Counted from the stretch's first letter, positions 44,475 through 53,990 are shown. The stretch is DNA of 64,000 bases from Roseibium aggregatum IAM 12614 (GCF_000168975.1 NZ_AAUW01000007.1:62001-126000), one strand, 5' to 3'. Notes: generated from the sequence alone by a model not told the origin. Numbers and translations are program-made.

Positions 44475-45212
44475 TCAGGCGTCTTCGGACGTTCTCACCC
44501 GTTCCAGTTGGACGGGATCGACGATATCGTCTGCCAGTATTTCCGGGTATTTCGGATTGACCAGGCCGGCCGAGATCACGAGCTTAGCGGCGTCCTCGAC
44601 GCTCATGTCCAGCTCGATGATATCTTCCTTCGGCACAAACAGCAGAAATCCCGACGTCGGGTTCGGCGTTGTCGGCAGGAACACGGAAAGCGTATCGGCC
44701 TTGTCCTTGAGCCTGCGTTCCACTTCGCCCTTCGTGTCGGTGGAAATGAACACGATTGCCCAAAGGCCGCGACGTGGATATTCGATGAGCGCAGCCGTTG
44801 TAAAGCTGCTTCCACGTTCATCAAGAACTGTCTCAAAAATCTGCTTCAAGCCACTGTAAATATTCCGAACAAGCGGCATTCGGCCAACGATCTTCTCGCC
44901 AACCGAAATGAAACTGCGGCCAAGAAAGTTGGCCGCTAGAAACCCGACCATCGTCAGCACGAAGACTGCGACGATGAGCCCGAAACCGGGTATCGGAAAC
45001 GGCAGATAGGTGTCCGGATTGTAGAGTTTGGGCACGAATGGTTTGACCCAACCGTCAACCCATTTGATGAAGGTCCAGGTCAGCCACAGGGTGATGCCGA
45101 TAGGGCCGGCGATGACCAGGCCCGTCAGGAAGTAGTTACGAATACGCGTTGTGGCACGCGTCCGATGGCCTATCTTGTTGGCCTCTTCTGTTTTATGTTT
45201 GTATCGGCTCAT
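44475..45212 (-). CDS. DUF502 family inner-membrane protein
   Basis: 245-residue membrane protein with two clear membrane segments (about 29-50, YFLTGLVIAGPIGITLWLTWTFI, and about 75-98, GFGLIVAVFVLTMVGFLAANFLG) and a soluble C-terminal domain (PTTPNPTSGFLLFVPKEDIIELDMSVEDAAKLVISAGL). The family is widespread and linked to envelope or bacteroid development in some relatives, but its biochemistry is unknown. It converges with recG across 175 bp in which nothing else is seen. Confidence 0.85.
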   Translation of the reverse strand: MSRYKHKTEEANKIGHRTRATTRIRNYFLTGLVIAGPIGITLWLTWTFIKWVDGWVKPFVPKLYNPDTYLPFPIPGFGLIVAVFVLTMVGFLAANFLGRSFISVGEKIVGRMPLVRNIYSGLKQIFETVLDERGSSFTTAALIEYPRRGLWAIVFISTDTKGEVERRLKDKADTLSVFLPTTPNPTSGFLLFVPKEDIIELDMSVEDAAKLVISAGLVNPKYPEILADDIVDPVQLERVRTSEDA

Positions 45213-45334
45213 GGGTTAAACCAGAAACTTCCCTGTCTGTGCTCGTCTTTTAAACTGACCTGCACTTAGATAAGCATCTTTATCGCAGCGCGGTATCTTT
45301 CGCTCGATTTATTTTTCAGCGATATATTCAAATT

Positions 45335-45754
45335 GTGCCGGATTTGGAGGCAGTGTTGCGGCGGACCACGTTCAAACTTCTGGGAACCGGATGCGTCGGC
45401 CTCGGGATTGTCGGCGCATTTTTACCTATCCTGCCAAGCACCATCTTTTTCATTCTGGCCGCAGCCTGCTTTGCCAGGTCATCTCCCGCGCTCGAAGCCC
45501 GTATACTCAAGCACCCCATTTTCGGGCCACCCGTAGTCGCTTGGCGTGAGCATGGAGCTATCCCGCCCAAAGCAAAGATCTTCGCCGTTTCCGGCATGAC
45601 CTTCGGCTACTTCGTCTTCTATCTGTCAGCCCATCCTGGCCTATGGCTTGCGATAGGTGTCGGACTGTTCATGATCGGCTGCGCCGCCTACGTTCTGTCG
45701 CGTCCATCCGGACCAGGCAGCACTCCGCCTGACGGCTGCAAGGATCCGTCCTGA
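45335..45754 (+). CDS. YbaN/DUF454 family small membrane protein
   Basis: About 139 residues with four hydrophobic segments and the family motifs GIVGAFLPILPSTIFFILAAACFARSSP and LKHPIFGPPVVAWREHGAIPPKAK. Function unknown. The start is uncertain: GTG 45335 gives the longest form, but GGAGG at 45346-45350 would better serve TTG 45356 (132 residues) or GTG 45353. Confidence 0.82.
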   Translation: MPDLEAVLRRTTFKLLGTGCVGLGIVGAFLPILPSTIFFILAAACFARSSPALEARILKHPIFGPPVVAWREHGAIPPKAKIFAVSGMTFGYFVFYLSAHPGLWLAIGVGLFMIGCAAYVLSRPSGPGSTPPDGCKDPS

Positions 45755-45771
45755 TCTTTAGGGTGTAGACC

Positions 45772-46218
45772 CTAGGGCTGGGTGTCCGGAATGAGCCTCT
45801 TGCCCAAGGATACGGCTTTTTCTTCCGCATACCCCAGTTGTTCGTAGAACCGCAGAACCTTTTCATTGCCCTGACGCACCATCAGGTTGATCTTCGGGCA
45901 CCCACGCGCGGTCAGGAAGGCCTCACAGCGGCTCATCAGCATCTTGCCTAGTCCTGCCGTCTGGTAATCAGGATCGACAGAAAGATAGTTAATCGACCCG
46001 CGATGGCCGTCATACCCGGCCATGACGGATCCAATCAGCCTGTCTCCGCGCAGCAGCACGAAAAAAGCACCGTTTTCGTCAGTCAACTTGCGGTCGATGT
46101 CCTTGTCCGGATCGTTCCAGGGACGCGTCAGACCGCACTTCTCCCAAAGCGCGATCACTTCGCTCCTGAACCGCTCTTCGAACGGCAGAACCCGGTCGTC
46201 TCTGCTTGCGCCATCCAT
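45772..46218 (-). CDS. ypeA: GNAT-family acetyltransferase, YpeA type
   Basis: 148-residue N-acetyltransferase closely resembling E. coli YpeA (recalled), with LWEKCGLTRPWNDPDKDIDRK, the acetyl-CoA-binding loop VDPDYQTAGLGKML and LGYAEEKAVSLGKRL. Substrate unknown. It begins 3 bp after the glmS stop on the same strand and is probably translated from the same mRNA. It converges with the YbaN-type gene. Confidence 0.88.
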   Translation of the reverse strand: MDGASRDDRVLPFEERFRSEVIALWEKCGLTRPWNDPDKDIDRKLTDENGAFFVLLRGDRLIGSVMAGYDGHRGSINYLSVDPDYQTAGLGKMLMSRCEAFLTARGCPKINLMVRQGNEKVLRFYEQLGYAEEKAVSLGKRLIPDTQP

Positions 46219-46221
46219 GGA

Positions 46222-48048
46222 TCATTCGACCGTTACGGATTTTGCCAGGTTCCGCGGCTGGTCGACATCTGTGCCCATGAACACAGCTGTATGATAGGCA
46301 ATAAGCTGAACGGGAAGTGCGTAGATGATCGGCGCGACAATGTCGGACATGTCCGGCAGGATGACCGTGTTTTCAGCAGCATTGCCGCATTCCGTCGCGC
46401 CGCGTCTGTCGGTGATCAGCACGATCCGTCCGCCGCGTGCGGCCACTTCCTGCATGTTGGAAACGGTCTTCTCGTAAATCGCGTCAAAGGGTGCAATCAC
46501 GAAAACCGGCATGTTTTCGTCGATCAGCGCAATCGGCCCATGCTTCAGTTCTCCTGCGGCATATCCTTCTGCGTGGATGTAGGAGAGTTCCTTGAGCTTG
46601 AGCGCCCCTTCCAGCGCAAGCGGGAAATTGGTTGCCCTGCCAAGATAAAGCGCGTTGCTCGCCTTGGAGAGCGGATGCGCCAGCTTCTCGATGTCGCTCT
46701 CGCAGGCCAGAGCCTTGAGTGCGAGGCTCGGAACTTCCGTCAACTCGGCGACCAGCTCCTGTTCCCGCTCGGGCGTCAGGACGCCGCGTTCCCGTCCGGC
46801 CTGCAGGGCGAGCGCGGCCAGCACTGCAAGCTGACAGGTGAAAGCCTTGGTCGAGGCAACGCCGATCTCCGGTCCCGCAATAGTCTGGAAAACCCTGTCG
46901 GCTTCCCGGGCAATCGTGCTTTCCGGTACGTTGACGATTGCACCGATCGTGGCACCATTCGCCTTGCAATACCGCAGCGAGGCCAGAGTGTCGGCGGTTT
47001 CACCGGACTGGGAGATCACCAGCGCCGTGTCCTTGTCGCTGACAGGCGTTTCCCGGTAGCGGAACTCGCTGGCAATGTCGATTTCCACCGGCAGGCGGGC
47101 GTATTTCTCGAACCAGTATTTGGACACCAGACCAGCAAGGTAAGCCGTTCCGCAGGCAGTGATGATCAGCCGCGACAGGTCCTTGAACTTCAGCTCTTCG
47201 GCCCCTTCGACCCTTGCACGTTTTGTCGTGTAATCGAAATAGCGGGACAGCGTATGGCCAAGAACTTCAGGCTGCTCGTGGATCTCCTTGGCCATGAAAT
47301 GCTTGTAATTGCCCTTGTCCATCAGGCTGGAAGTGACAGACGACTTGGCCTCAGGGCGGCTGACGGGCTGGTTGTCCTGATCGAAGATCTGAACACCCGA
47401 CCTCGTGATGACTGCCCAGTCTCCTTCATCGAGATAGGTAATCCGGTCGGTAAACGGCGACAGGGCGATGGCATCCGAGCCGAAGAACATTTCGCCGTCA
47501 CCATGACCAACCGCAAGCGGTGAACCCTTGCGGGCTCCGATGAGAAGATCGTCTTCACCGGAAAACAGCATTGCGAGTGCGAAAGCGCCCTTCAGGCTCG
47601 GCAGAACTTCTGCGACGGCATCCTTCGGTGACAGTCCTTTTGCCATCGCCAGGTTGACCAGATGGGCCACGACTTCAGTATCTGTTTCCGTATCCAGCAC
47701 CGCGCCGGCGGCAACGATTTCCTCACGCAGTTCCAGATAATTTTCGATGATGCCGTTATGAACGACAGCAACCGAGCCGGCCTGATGCGGATGGGCATTG
47801 GCTACCGTCGGCGCACCATGTGTGGCCCACCGCGTGTGCCCGATGCCGGACATGCCCATCAGAGGTGATTTTTCCAGAACCGCTTCCAGGTTGCGGAGCT
47901 TGCCTTCAGCCCTGCGGCGCACGATGGCCCCGTCCACCAGAGTGGCAACGCCAGCAGAATCGTAGCCCCGGTATTCCAGACGCTTGAGCGAATCCACAAT
48001 CCGCGGCGCCGCATCAACCGTTCCCAACACGCCAACAATGCCACACAT
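46222..48048 (-). CDS. glmS: glutamine--fructose-6-phosphate aminotransferase
   Basis: 608-residue enzyme making glucosamine-6-phosphate, first step to UDP-GlcNAc. The N-terminal glutaminase has the nucleophile C2 right after Met (MCGIVGV), with the oxyanion and substrate motifs HTRWATHG and HNGIIENY; two SIS sugar-isomerase domains follow (with SQSGETADTL near residue 350) and the C-terminal LAKSVTVE. It follows glmU by 117 bp. No sign of a glmS ribozyme, which would be unexpected here. Confidence 0.97.
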   Translation of the reverse strand: MCGIVGVLGTVDAAPRIVDSLKRLEYRGYDSAGVATLVDGAIVRRRAEGKLRNLEAVLEKSPLMGMSGIGHTRWATHGAPTVANAHPHQAGSVAVVHNGIIENYLELREEIVAAGAVLDTETDTEVVAHLVNLAMAKGLSPKDAVAEVLPSLKGAFALAMLFSGEDDLLIGARKGSPLAVGHGDGEMFFGSDAIALSPFTDRITYLDEGDWAVITRSGVQIFDQDNQPVSRPEAKSSVTSSLMDKGNYKHFMAKEIHEQPEVLGHTLSRYFDYTTKRARVEGAEELKFKDLSRLIITACGTAYLAGLVSKYWFEKYARLPVEIDIASEFRYRETPVSDKDTALVISQSGETADTLASLRYCKANGATIGAIVNVPESTIAREADRVFQTIAGPEIGVASTKAFTCQLAVLAALALQAGRERGVLTPEREQELVAELTEVPSLALKALACESDIEKLAHPLSKASNALYLGRATNFPLALEGALKLKELSYIHAEGYAAGELKHGPIALIDENMPVFVIAPFDAIYEKTVSNMQEVAARGGRIVLITDRRGATECGNAAENTVILPDMSDIVAPIIYALPVQLIAYHTAVFMGTDVDQPRNLAKSVTVE

Positions 48049-48165
48049 GCATTAAGCCCTTTAAAAATGGATCTACTGGACCGCACTGCTTTAGACGAGA
48101 GTGCCAATCAATCAGAAATCAATCCCTGTTTCAGAAAATGACAGGGGTCAAAAATTGTTTAAACG

Positions 48166-49521
48166 TCAGGATTTGGCGCTCTTGGCCGCCTGCAGCCGTT
48201 CGCGCAACTCCTTTGCCCTGCCTTCCTTCACGGTCTGGCGCGCCCGCCCGAAAGCCATGGAATCCGGTCCCACATTGTCCGTGATGACACTTCCCGCAGC
48301 AACAAACGTGCCATCGCCGAGGGTTACTGGCGCAACGAGTGTTGAGTTGGATCCGACAAAGCTGCCGGCTCCGATGTCCGTGCGGTGTTTCAGGTACCCA
48401 TCGTAATTGCAGGTGATCGTGCCCGCGCCGATGTTCGACTTGGAACCGACGCTGGCATCCCCGATATAGCTGAGATGATTGGCCTTGGCGCCGTCGCCGA
48501 ACGTTGCGTTTTTCACTTCCACGAAATTGCCGACGCGGGTATCGGCTCCAAGGACCGCGCCAGGCCGCAATCGCGCATAGGGACCAACAACACTGTTTTC
48601 ACCGACGCTTGCACCTTCCAGGTGACTGAAGGCCCTGATTCTTGCTCCGGCAGCAACCTTCACCCCCGGGCCGAAGACCACGTTTTGCTCAATGACACAA
48701 TCCGCTTCCAGAACCGTGTCGTGAGAAAAGAAAACCGTGTGCGGCGCCAGCATCGTACAGCCGTTTTCCAACGCAGCTTGGCGCATTCGGTCCTGGAAAT
48801 CCGCTTCACAAGCAGCCAGTTGCGCACGCGTGTTGATGCCTTGCGTTTCTACTTCCGAAGCGGAAACCGCGACAACTTTCAAACCCCGAATGTTGGCGAT
48901 TTCAACCGCATCCGTCAGGTAGAATTCGCTCTTGGCATTGGCATTGCCTATCGCATCCAGCAGCGAGAGTGCATGTTTGCCTGAAAAGCCCATGATGCCG
49001 GAATTGCAGAATGTGATCTTCCGCTCGTCGTCCGAAGCATCCTTTTCTTCCCGAATGGCAATCAGCCAGCCGTTTTCAGTCACCAGCCGCCCGTAACCGA
49101 ACGGGTGACGGGCTTCAAACCCGAGCACGGCAACATCCGCGCCTTCTGCCAAAGCGTGGCGGACTTTTCCAATCGTCTCCGAGGTTACCAGCGGTGTATC
49201 GCCAAACAGGATCAGAACATCATCGGAGGTCGTATTCAGCGCAAAACGCGCGGCAAGAGCCGCATGTGCCGTCCCCAGCCGCTCGTGTTGAACGTGGCAA
49301 GTCGCCTCTGGCGCCAAAACCCGCACCAGCGTTTCAAGCTCAGGCATGTCTGGCCCGGTCACCACTGAGATCCTCTCGGATCCAGCTTGCTTCAACGCCT
49401 TGACCACATGCCCGACCAAAGGCAAGCCGCCAATCTCGTGCATGACCTTGGGCAGGTTGGATTTCATCCGGGTGCCGAGCCCGGCGGCCAGAACAATCGA
49501 AAGGCAAGAACGGGAAGTCAT
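48166..49521 (-). CDS. glmU: bifunctional GlmU (GlcN-1-P acetyltransferase / GlcNAc-1-P uridyltransferase)
   Basis: 451-residue enzyme making UDP-GlcNAc. The N-terminal uridyltransferase has LAAGLGTRMKSNLPKV (Leu replaces the common Glu before GTRM) and LILFGDTPLV-like sequence; the C-terminal left-handed beta helix starts around residue 250 with hexapeptide repeats and carries the acetyl-transfer residues near NHLSYIGDASVGSKSNIGAG. The start ATG 49521 (MTSRSCLS) fits family members; the frame is open to 49557. Operon glmU-glmS-ypeA. Confidence 0.96.
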   Translation of the reverse strand: MTSRSCLSIVLAAGLGTRMKSNLPKVMHEIGGLPLVGHVVKALKQAGSERISVVTGPDMPELETLVRVLAPEATCHVQHERLGTAHAALAARFALNTTSDDVLILFGDTPLVTSETIGKVRHALAEGADVAVLGFEARHPFGYGRLVTENGWLIAIREEKDASDDERKITFCNSGIMGFSGKHALSLLDAIGNANAKSEFYLTDAVEIANIRGLKVVAVSASEVETQGINTRAQLAACEADFQDRMRQAALENGCTMLAPHTVFFSHDTVLEADCVIEQNVVFGPGVKVAAGARIRAFSHLEGASVGENSVVGPYARLRPGAVLGADTRVGNFVEVKNATFGDGAKANHLSYIGDASVGSKSNIGAGTITCNYDGYLKHRTDIGAGSFVGSNSTLVAPVTLGDGTFVAAGSVITDNVGPDSMAFGRARQTVKEGRAKELRERLQAAKSAKS

Positions 49522-49685
49522 CAATGGTCCACTGTCAAATATCCGGGCATCGCCCACATGTGTCGGCCTCTATATGCCCCGATCCACAGAACATTGAAAG
49601 ATCTGACTTCCGGAGTGTTCGAGTTTGCTTTTCATTAACCATAATACACACCTGATGGGGTATCTTCTTTGAGATTCGGTTTCAG

Positions 49686-50972
49686 GTGCGGAAAGCAGGA
49701 CTTTTGGCAAAGCGGAAGGCACAAAAATCTGTTCGGGACATTGTCCGGGATACATTCACGCCTTCGCGTGTCGGCCTGCTTTCGTGGGCGTTTGCCGCCG
49801 TTAGCATGGGCACTGTCGGACTTGCGTCCTACCAGTTCAGCAACGCTCCGGAGCAGTTCACCCCGAAATTCGACTTTCCTACTGGCTTGCCCCTTCCTCC
49901 GATGGGAGGCGTCGGAACGACGGCCTCCATCTCAACGTCTTCAGGCAGAGAATTGCCGATTGAGGTCATGCAGTTGCCTGATGGGGGCAAAGACGCTCCC
50001 CTGCCCGACCTGAGCCAAAGCCAGATAGAAGTGCTGCAAAAGGAAATCGTCGGATTGCGCCGGCGCCTTAGCGCATTAGCCGAACAAAATGTCGCGTATT
50101 CGCGGCGCATCGCGGCGCTGGAAAAGGAAGCGGCCGTTTCGAACTCGTTCGGATCAGGCACCACAGTCATGAACAGTGGTGAACCGCCAGAACCGGGTCC
50201 CGGCATAGTTCGCACTGAATCGGCGACGGCGAACCCGAAGGCGTCAATCCCCGTTCCACCCGCGTCTCCTAAAATGAAAGTTGAAGTAATCAAGCCGGTT
50301 CCGGCAGCTCCTGCGGCTCAAGATCAAGCGAGCCGGAAGGATCCATCTCCGGAACGCGAGCCGGAGGCTTCCAGGGTCCCGCCGAGGATGATCAGCATCG
50401 TGACCGGAACAGATCCGTCCATTGCACCTTCTGAAGATTTCAATCCGGCCGAACCTGTCCGGATCGTTGAGCTGCCTCGGGTCAACCTGCCAGCCCCGGG
50501 TGAGGCACCAGAGGCAACTGGATCCATCCCCCTGACGGCGGAGGAAAACACGCCTTCTCCTCTGCCAACTCCGGATGCGTTCGATGCAACGCCGACTCAA
50601 ACGACCAGCAGACCGACGGTGGTCATACCTTCAAGACCGGCCGGACGGCTGAGCGGTGGCGGCGACAGCAAACTGAAGCGTAGCGATTTCGGGGCGATCA
50701 TCGGCCACTACAGCTCCACGGCTGCTGCCGCGAAAGCCTGGGCTGATTTCAAGAATCAAAACGCGGAACGTATGCGCGACCTTCGCCCGCTTCTGATGGA
50801 ACGGACCACGCCAAAAGGCGGCATCGCCTTGATGGTGGGCCCCTTTGCAAATGCGGCAGATGCCGCCGTTGCATGCCTTCAGCTCCTGGATGTCACGGAA
50901 CTCTGCCACCCGGCCCTGTTCGCGGGCGACCCGCTTGTGACCGCGGCTGAGTTTCGCGACACGGCGTTTTAA
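49686..50972 (+). CDS. single-pass membrane protein with coiled coil and SPOR-like C-terminus
   Basis: 428 residues, GTG start at 49686 (other starts such as TTG 49704 possible). A basic N-terminus is followed by one membrane segment (about 30-50, VGLLSWAFAAVSMGTVGLASY), a short coiled coil (about 110-150, EVLQKEIVGLRRRLSALAEQN), a long Pro/Ala/Glu-rich stretch (about 165-320) likely spanning the periplasm, and a compact C-terminal domain (about 330-425, FGAIIGHYSSTAAAAKAWADF, GGIALMVGPFANAADAAVAC) that looks like a SPOR fold binding denuded septal glycan. A role in cell-wall or division architecture is inference. Diverges from glmU. Confidence 0.7.
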   Translation: MRKAGLLAKRKAQKSVRDIVRDTFTPSRVGLLSWAFAAVSMGTVGLASYQFSNAPEQFTPKFDFPTGLPLPPMGGVGTTASISTSSGRELPIEVMQLPDGGKDAPLPDLSQSQIEVLQKEIVGLRRRLSALAEQNVAYSRRIAALEKEAAVSNSFGSGTTVMNSGEPPEPGPGIVRTESATANPKASIPVPPASPKMKVEVIKPVPAAPAAQDQASRKDPSPEREPEASRVPPRMISIVTGTDPSIAPSEDFNPAEPVRIVELPRVNLPAPGEAPEATGSIPLTAEENTPSPLPTPDAFDATPTQTTSRPTVVIPSRPAGRLSGGGDSKLKRSDFGAIIGHYSSTAAAAKAWADFKNQNAERMRDLRPLLMERTTPKGGIALMVGPFANAADAAVACLQLLDVTELCHPALFAGDPLVTAAEFRDTAF

Positions 50973-50994
50973 GCCTGCTCAATCCCCGGTGCCT

Positions 50995-51020
50995 GATTTG
51001 ACGCGCCAAAGCGCCAAATC
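50995..51020. terminator. hairpin between convergent genes
   Basis: Arms of 10 bp with one mismatch (GATTTGACGC and GCGCCAAATC) around a 6-nt loop, between the SPOR-like gene and ccdA. No T-tract is evident, so a weak bidirectional terminator at best. Confidence 0.35.
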
Positions 51021-51048
51021 TCTTCCGTGCTGTTAGTAAATGACTGCG

Positions 51049-51789
51049 TTACCCGATCGTCTGAAGCGCGGGAAACGTCTCCAGCAGCCAGTAGGACAAA
51101 ACTGCCATCTGTCCGGTCAGGAACATGACCCCAGTCAGAACAAGCACTCCGCCCATGGTTTTTTCAACCGCGCCCATATGTTTGCGGAACTTCCGCATGA
51201 ATTTGAGAAACGGCGACGCGAAAAGCGCAGCAATCAAGAACGGGACACCGAGGCCAAGCGCATAGGCACTCAGGAGAAGAGCCCCCTGCCCGACAGTTTC
51301 CTTGCCGCCCGCGACAAACAGAATGGCAGCCAGAATGGGACCGACACATGGCGTCCAGCCAAACCCGAAGGCCAGGCCGATCACATAGGCACCGAGCGGC
51401 CCCGCAGGCTTTTTCTCCACATGAACACGCGCTTCCTTGTAGAGCATGCCGATACGGAAAACGCCCAGGAAGTGAAGCCCCATGACGATGATTGCAGCCC
51501 CTGCAATGTAGCTCAGATAGTCCAGATAGGCGCGAATGAACTGGCCCAGGAAACTGGCCGTCGCCCCCAACAGGACGAACACCGTTGAAAAACCGAGCAC
51601 AAAAAACAGCGCGCTGAGAAAAACGCGTCGCGAAGCTGCGTTGCTATCTTCGGCTTCACCAGTCAGTTGCTCCAGCGACACGCCGGCCAGGAAGCCGAGA
51701 TAGGGCGGCACGAGTGGCAAAACGCATGGCGAGATAAAAGATAGAACGCCGGCAAGCGCAGCGCCTATGATGGTGACTTCCTGGATCAT
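51049..51789 (-). CDS. ccdA: cytochrome c biogenesis protein CcdA
   Basis: 246-residue membrane protein with six segments that carries reducing electrons from cytoplasmic thioredoxin to periplasmic thiol proteins for cytochrome c maturation. The paired cysteines are in SFISPCVLPLVPPYL (C22) and GFGWTPCVGPILAAI in the fourth segment region, both intact. Smaller than full DsbD, as expected for CcdA. Stands alone; the periplasmic partner is elsewhere. Confidence 0.94.
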   Translation of the reverse strand: MIQEVTIIGAALAGVLSFISPCVLPLVPPYLGFLAGVSLEQLTGEAEDSNAASRRVFLSALFFVLGFSTVFVLLGATASFLGQFIRAYLDYLSYIAGAAIIVMGLHFLGVFRIGMLYKEARVHVEKKPAGPLGAYVIGLAFGFGWTPCVGPILAAILFVAGGKETVGQGALLLSAYALGLGVPFLIAALFASPFLKFMRKFRKHMGAVEKTMGGVLVLTGVMFLTGQMAVLSYWLLETFPALQTIG

Positions 51790-51915
51790 TCGACATTCCG
51801 GTTATTTTGGCGGCCCGGCAGGTATTCCGGTGAGGCTTGGGGCGACCTTCTTAGCCGCTTACCAAGGTTGACCAAAGACACAAGTGCTCACCATTTGGAG
51901 AGCACGTTCGCCCGG

Positions 51916-52914
51916 TCAGTCTTCCTGCGCCGGCGCGGTTACGGGCACTAGGCCTTTTTCCTGGAAATAGGTCAATGCGCCAGGATGTAGCGGCGCAGGC
52001 ATCTTGTAGGCCACCAGGTCCGTTTCGGTCAGGCCACCCAAAGCCGGGTGCAGCCGCTTGAAGCTGTCAAAATTCTCAAACACAGCTTTCACGAGTGTCG
52101 TGACGATCTCTTTCGGCATGCGCGCAGATGTCACGAAGGTCGCGACAACACCGAAAGACTCAACTGGTTGAGCAAGGCCATAAAGGCCTGCTGGTATCTC
52201 GGCGGGCATATAGTAAGGGGCCTCCACCACAAGCGCATCGATTGCCTTGCCTTCTATTCCGATCAGGCGAATGTCGCAGCGCGCCTGCGTTTCCTCGATC
52301 AAGGCCGCCGGATGGCCGATAAGTTCGAAATAGGCATCGATCCTTCCAGAACACAGCGCTTCCGACAGTTCGGAAGTCTTGAGTTCCTGAAGGCCCTCCT
52401 GATCGGCCTCCGTCCAGCCCAGCCTGCTGATAAGGGCATTCCAGGAAGCCGCCGATCCGGATCCTTTGCTGCCGATATTTACTCTCGCTTCTTTCAGATC
52501 ATCGAATTCCCGATAAGAAGAGCCCTCGCGAACGGCAATGGTCGCGACCTCGGCATGGAGGGAGAAAATGGAGCGCAGCTCCTCGAAAGGTCCGTCTTTT
52601 TCGAAGGCCGATGTTCCCAGATAGGCATGGTGCTGCCAGTCGGACTGGACATAGCCGAAATCGATTTCACCGGAGTGAATTTTCCCGATATTGGCAATGG
52701 AGCCGAGTGTGGTTTCGACAGAGCAACGAACACCGTGCCCAGCTCGGGTCATATTGACAATTTTGCACGTTGCGCCGCCGGACGGATAGTAGACGCCTGT
52801 CACGCCGCCGGTGCCGATTGTAATGAAATGCTGTTCGCCTGCCTTGGCAACTCCAAGCGCACCACCAACAAACAGCAAACCTGCGCCAAGGATAGTTGAA
52901 AGTCGGGTGTGCAT
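51916..52914 (-). CDS. TAXI-family TRAP transporter solute-binding protein
   Basis: 332-residue exported binding protein. The signal peptide (about residues 1-25, AKA-GE cleavage) precedes the family signature FITIGTGGVTGVYYPSGGATCKIVN. Start ATG 52914 (MHTRLS) is chosen because it begins a proper signal peptide; the frame is open to 53085 but that part has no export signal. Family members usually deliver glutamate-like or other carboxylates to fused TRAP permeases. No TRAP permease gene is present nearby, so the transporter partner is missing from the window. Confidence 0.9.
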   Translation of the reverse strand: MHTRLSTILGAGLLFVGGALGVAKAGEQHFITIGTGGVTGVYYPSGGATCKIVNMTRAGHGVRCSVETTLGSIANIGKIHSGEIDFGYVQSDWQHHAYLGTSAFEKDGPFEELRSIFSLHAEVATIAVREGSSYREFDDLKEARVNIGSKGSGSAASWNALISRLGWTEADQEGLQELKTSELSEALCSGRIDAYFELIGHPAALIEETQARCDIRLIGIEGKAIDALVVEAPYYMPAEIPAGLYGLAQPVESFGVVATFVTSARMPKEIVTTLVKAVFENFDSFKRLHPALGGLTETDLVAYKMPAPLHPGALTYFQEKGLVPVTAPAQED

Positions 52915-53325
52915 TGGATTGAAACCAGGCAACTGGCGCCTCAAACAATTCTTTGAAAAAACGCTCTCCAGTAGCTTTGCCAAATGTTCCGCCCTTCTGC
53001 CACTCACCAGAAGCGGCATCCCTCTCCAACTGACCAGCGCAGCGAAAGCTACCAGGGCATTTGGGAACCCGCATCGTGTTTCCAATCAACCTATGGCGCT
53101 GTTTACGCACCAAACGCGATATCCAAGGAGTAGCAAAGGTGACAAGGGAACACCAGTTGGCACCAACCGGTTCAAAAACAAGTTACCGGAACAGATGAAC
53201 AGGACCGGTAATGCCTAATATTTCAAAAGGGAATTCTCTCAGTTCAAACAGGTTTCGTTTCATCATAGCCGCGCAATGAAATATGCCACGGCCCCCTACC
53301 CTGGGCCGGCCATATTGCAGCAAAA
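52915..53325. other. gap upstream of the TAXI gene
   Basis: About 410 bp with no convincing gene. Open frames on both strands here have no recognisable product or ribosome site. The promoter of the TAXI gene presumably lies here but no clear -35/-10 pair stands out. Confidence 0.35.
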
Positions 53326-53619
53326 TCAGTTGGTACGCCCTCCCCTGATAACTTCAAAAAGCTTGCCTTTAAGCTCAGCTTCTTCATCTCCGTCGCGGAG
53401 CCCCTGGCGCCACTGATCGAGGATCAGACGCAACCCGAGCGTTTCCCGGCTATGCGGCAGATCCCCGATAAACGACGCGAAAAACAGGTCTAGCCGTTCC
53501 CGGTCGATCAAGCCCTGGTCGATCAACCCGTGAATCAGCGTCATCGTCGCTGCGATGTGCCCTTTCACGAAATCGAACTCGACGGAGCTCGTATGGGTGT
53601 CGATTGTCGTAGTGTGCAT
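53326..53619 (-). CDS. small hypothetical protein
   Basis: 97 residues, acidic in the middle, no signal peptide or membrane segment. Sequence begins MHTTTIDTHTSSVEFDFVKGHIAATM and has LIDQGLIDRERLDLFFASFIGDLP and LILDQWRQGLRDGD. Not recognised. The start at 53619 has AGAGG a few bases upstream, better than the in-frame ATG at 53631. Codon use looks like its neighbours, so a real gene is likely, but function is unknown. Confidence 0.6.
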   Translation of the reverse strand: MHTTTIDTHTSSVEFDFVKGHIAATMTLIHGLIDQGLIDRERLDLFFASFIGDLPHSRETLGLRLILDQWRQGLRDGDEEAELKGKLFEVIRGGRTN

Positions 53620-53990
53620 GTAACCTCTCATGTATCCGAGAACGTTACCTCACCTGACTTTATTGCGCTACCTGACAGTTTTCGCAGGAGAATGATCGTT
53701 ATTTTCTTGGAGGCGAAACTCCGCAACTATACTTTTCAGTATTAAATCGTATTACGCAGGATAATACTAACAGGACCGAGTCTAACACTTCCCAAAAGAG
53801 GTATCTCAGTTCATCACTATGCGAATTTGGCAGGGTGTATCCAGCAACGGTCAGCCAACAACACCGATTTTTCCTAGCCTGTTGAAAAAATCGATTTTGC
53901 CTCTTGCATTGTCCTCAAGCTCGGCCTAAACACACGCCACCAACGCGGTCGCGCTGCAACAACGCACTGAACCGCTTCGGAAATTGGTGA
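53620..53990. other. A/T-rich gap before tRNA-Lys
   Basis: About 370 bp, visibly richer in A/T than the surroundings, with no gene recognised. It holds the probable tRNA promoter near its right end. Confidence 0.4.
53903..53931 (+). promoter_or_regulatory. candidate tRNA-Lys promoter
   Basis: CTTGCA (53903-53908) and CTAAAC (53926-53931) are 17 bp apart and about 60 bp upstream of the tRNA, resembling alphaproteobacterial housekeeping promoters of the CTTGAC-N17-CTATAT type. Weak match, found by eye. Confidence 0.3.

Noticed and set aside
48049..48165. glmS ribozyme upstream of glmS
   Set aside because: No matching conserved core; a small CCCTGT/ACAGGG stem is all that is seen, and the ribozyme is essentially restricted to Firmicutes and relatives.
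52811..53218. 135-codon plus-strand frame overlapping the TAXI gene start
   Set aside because: Antisense to the signal peptide region of a recognised gene, no ribosome site and no recognisable product.
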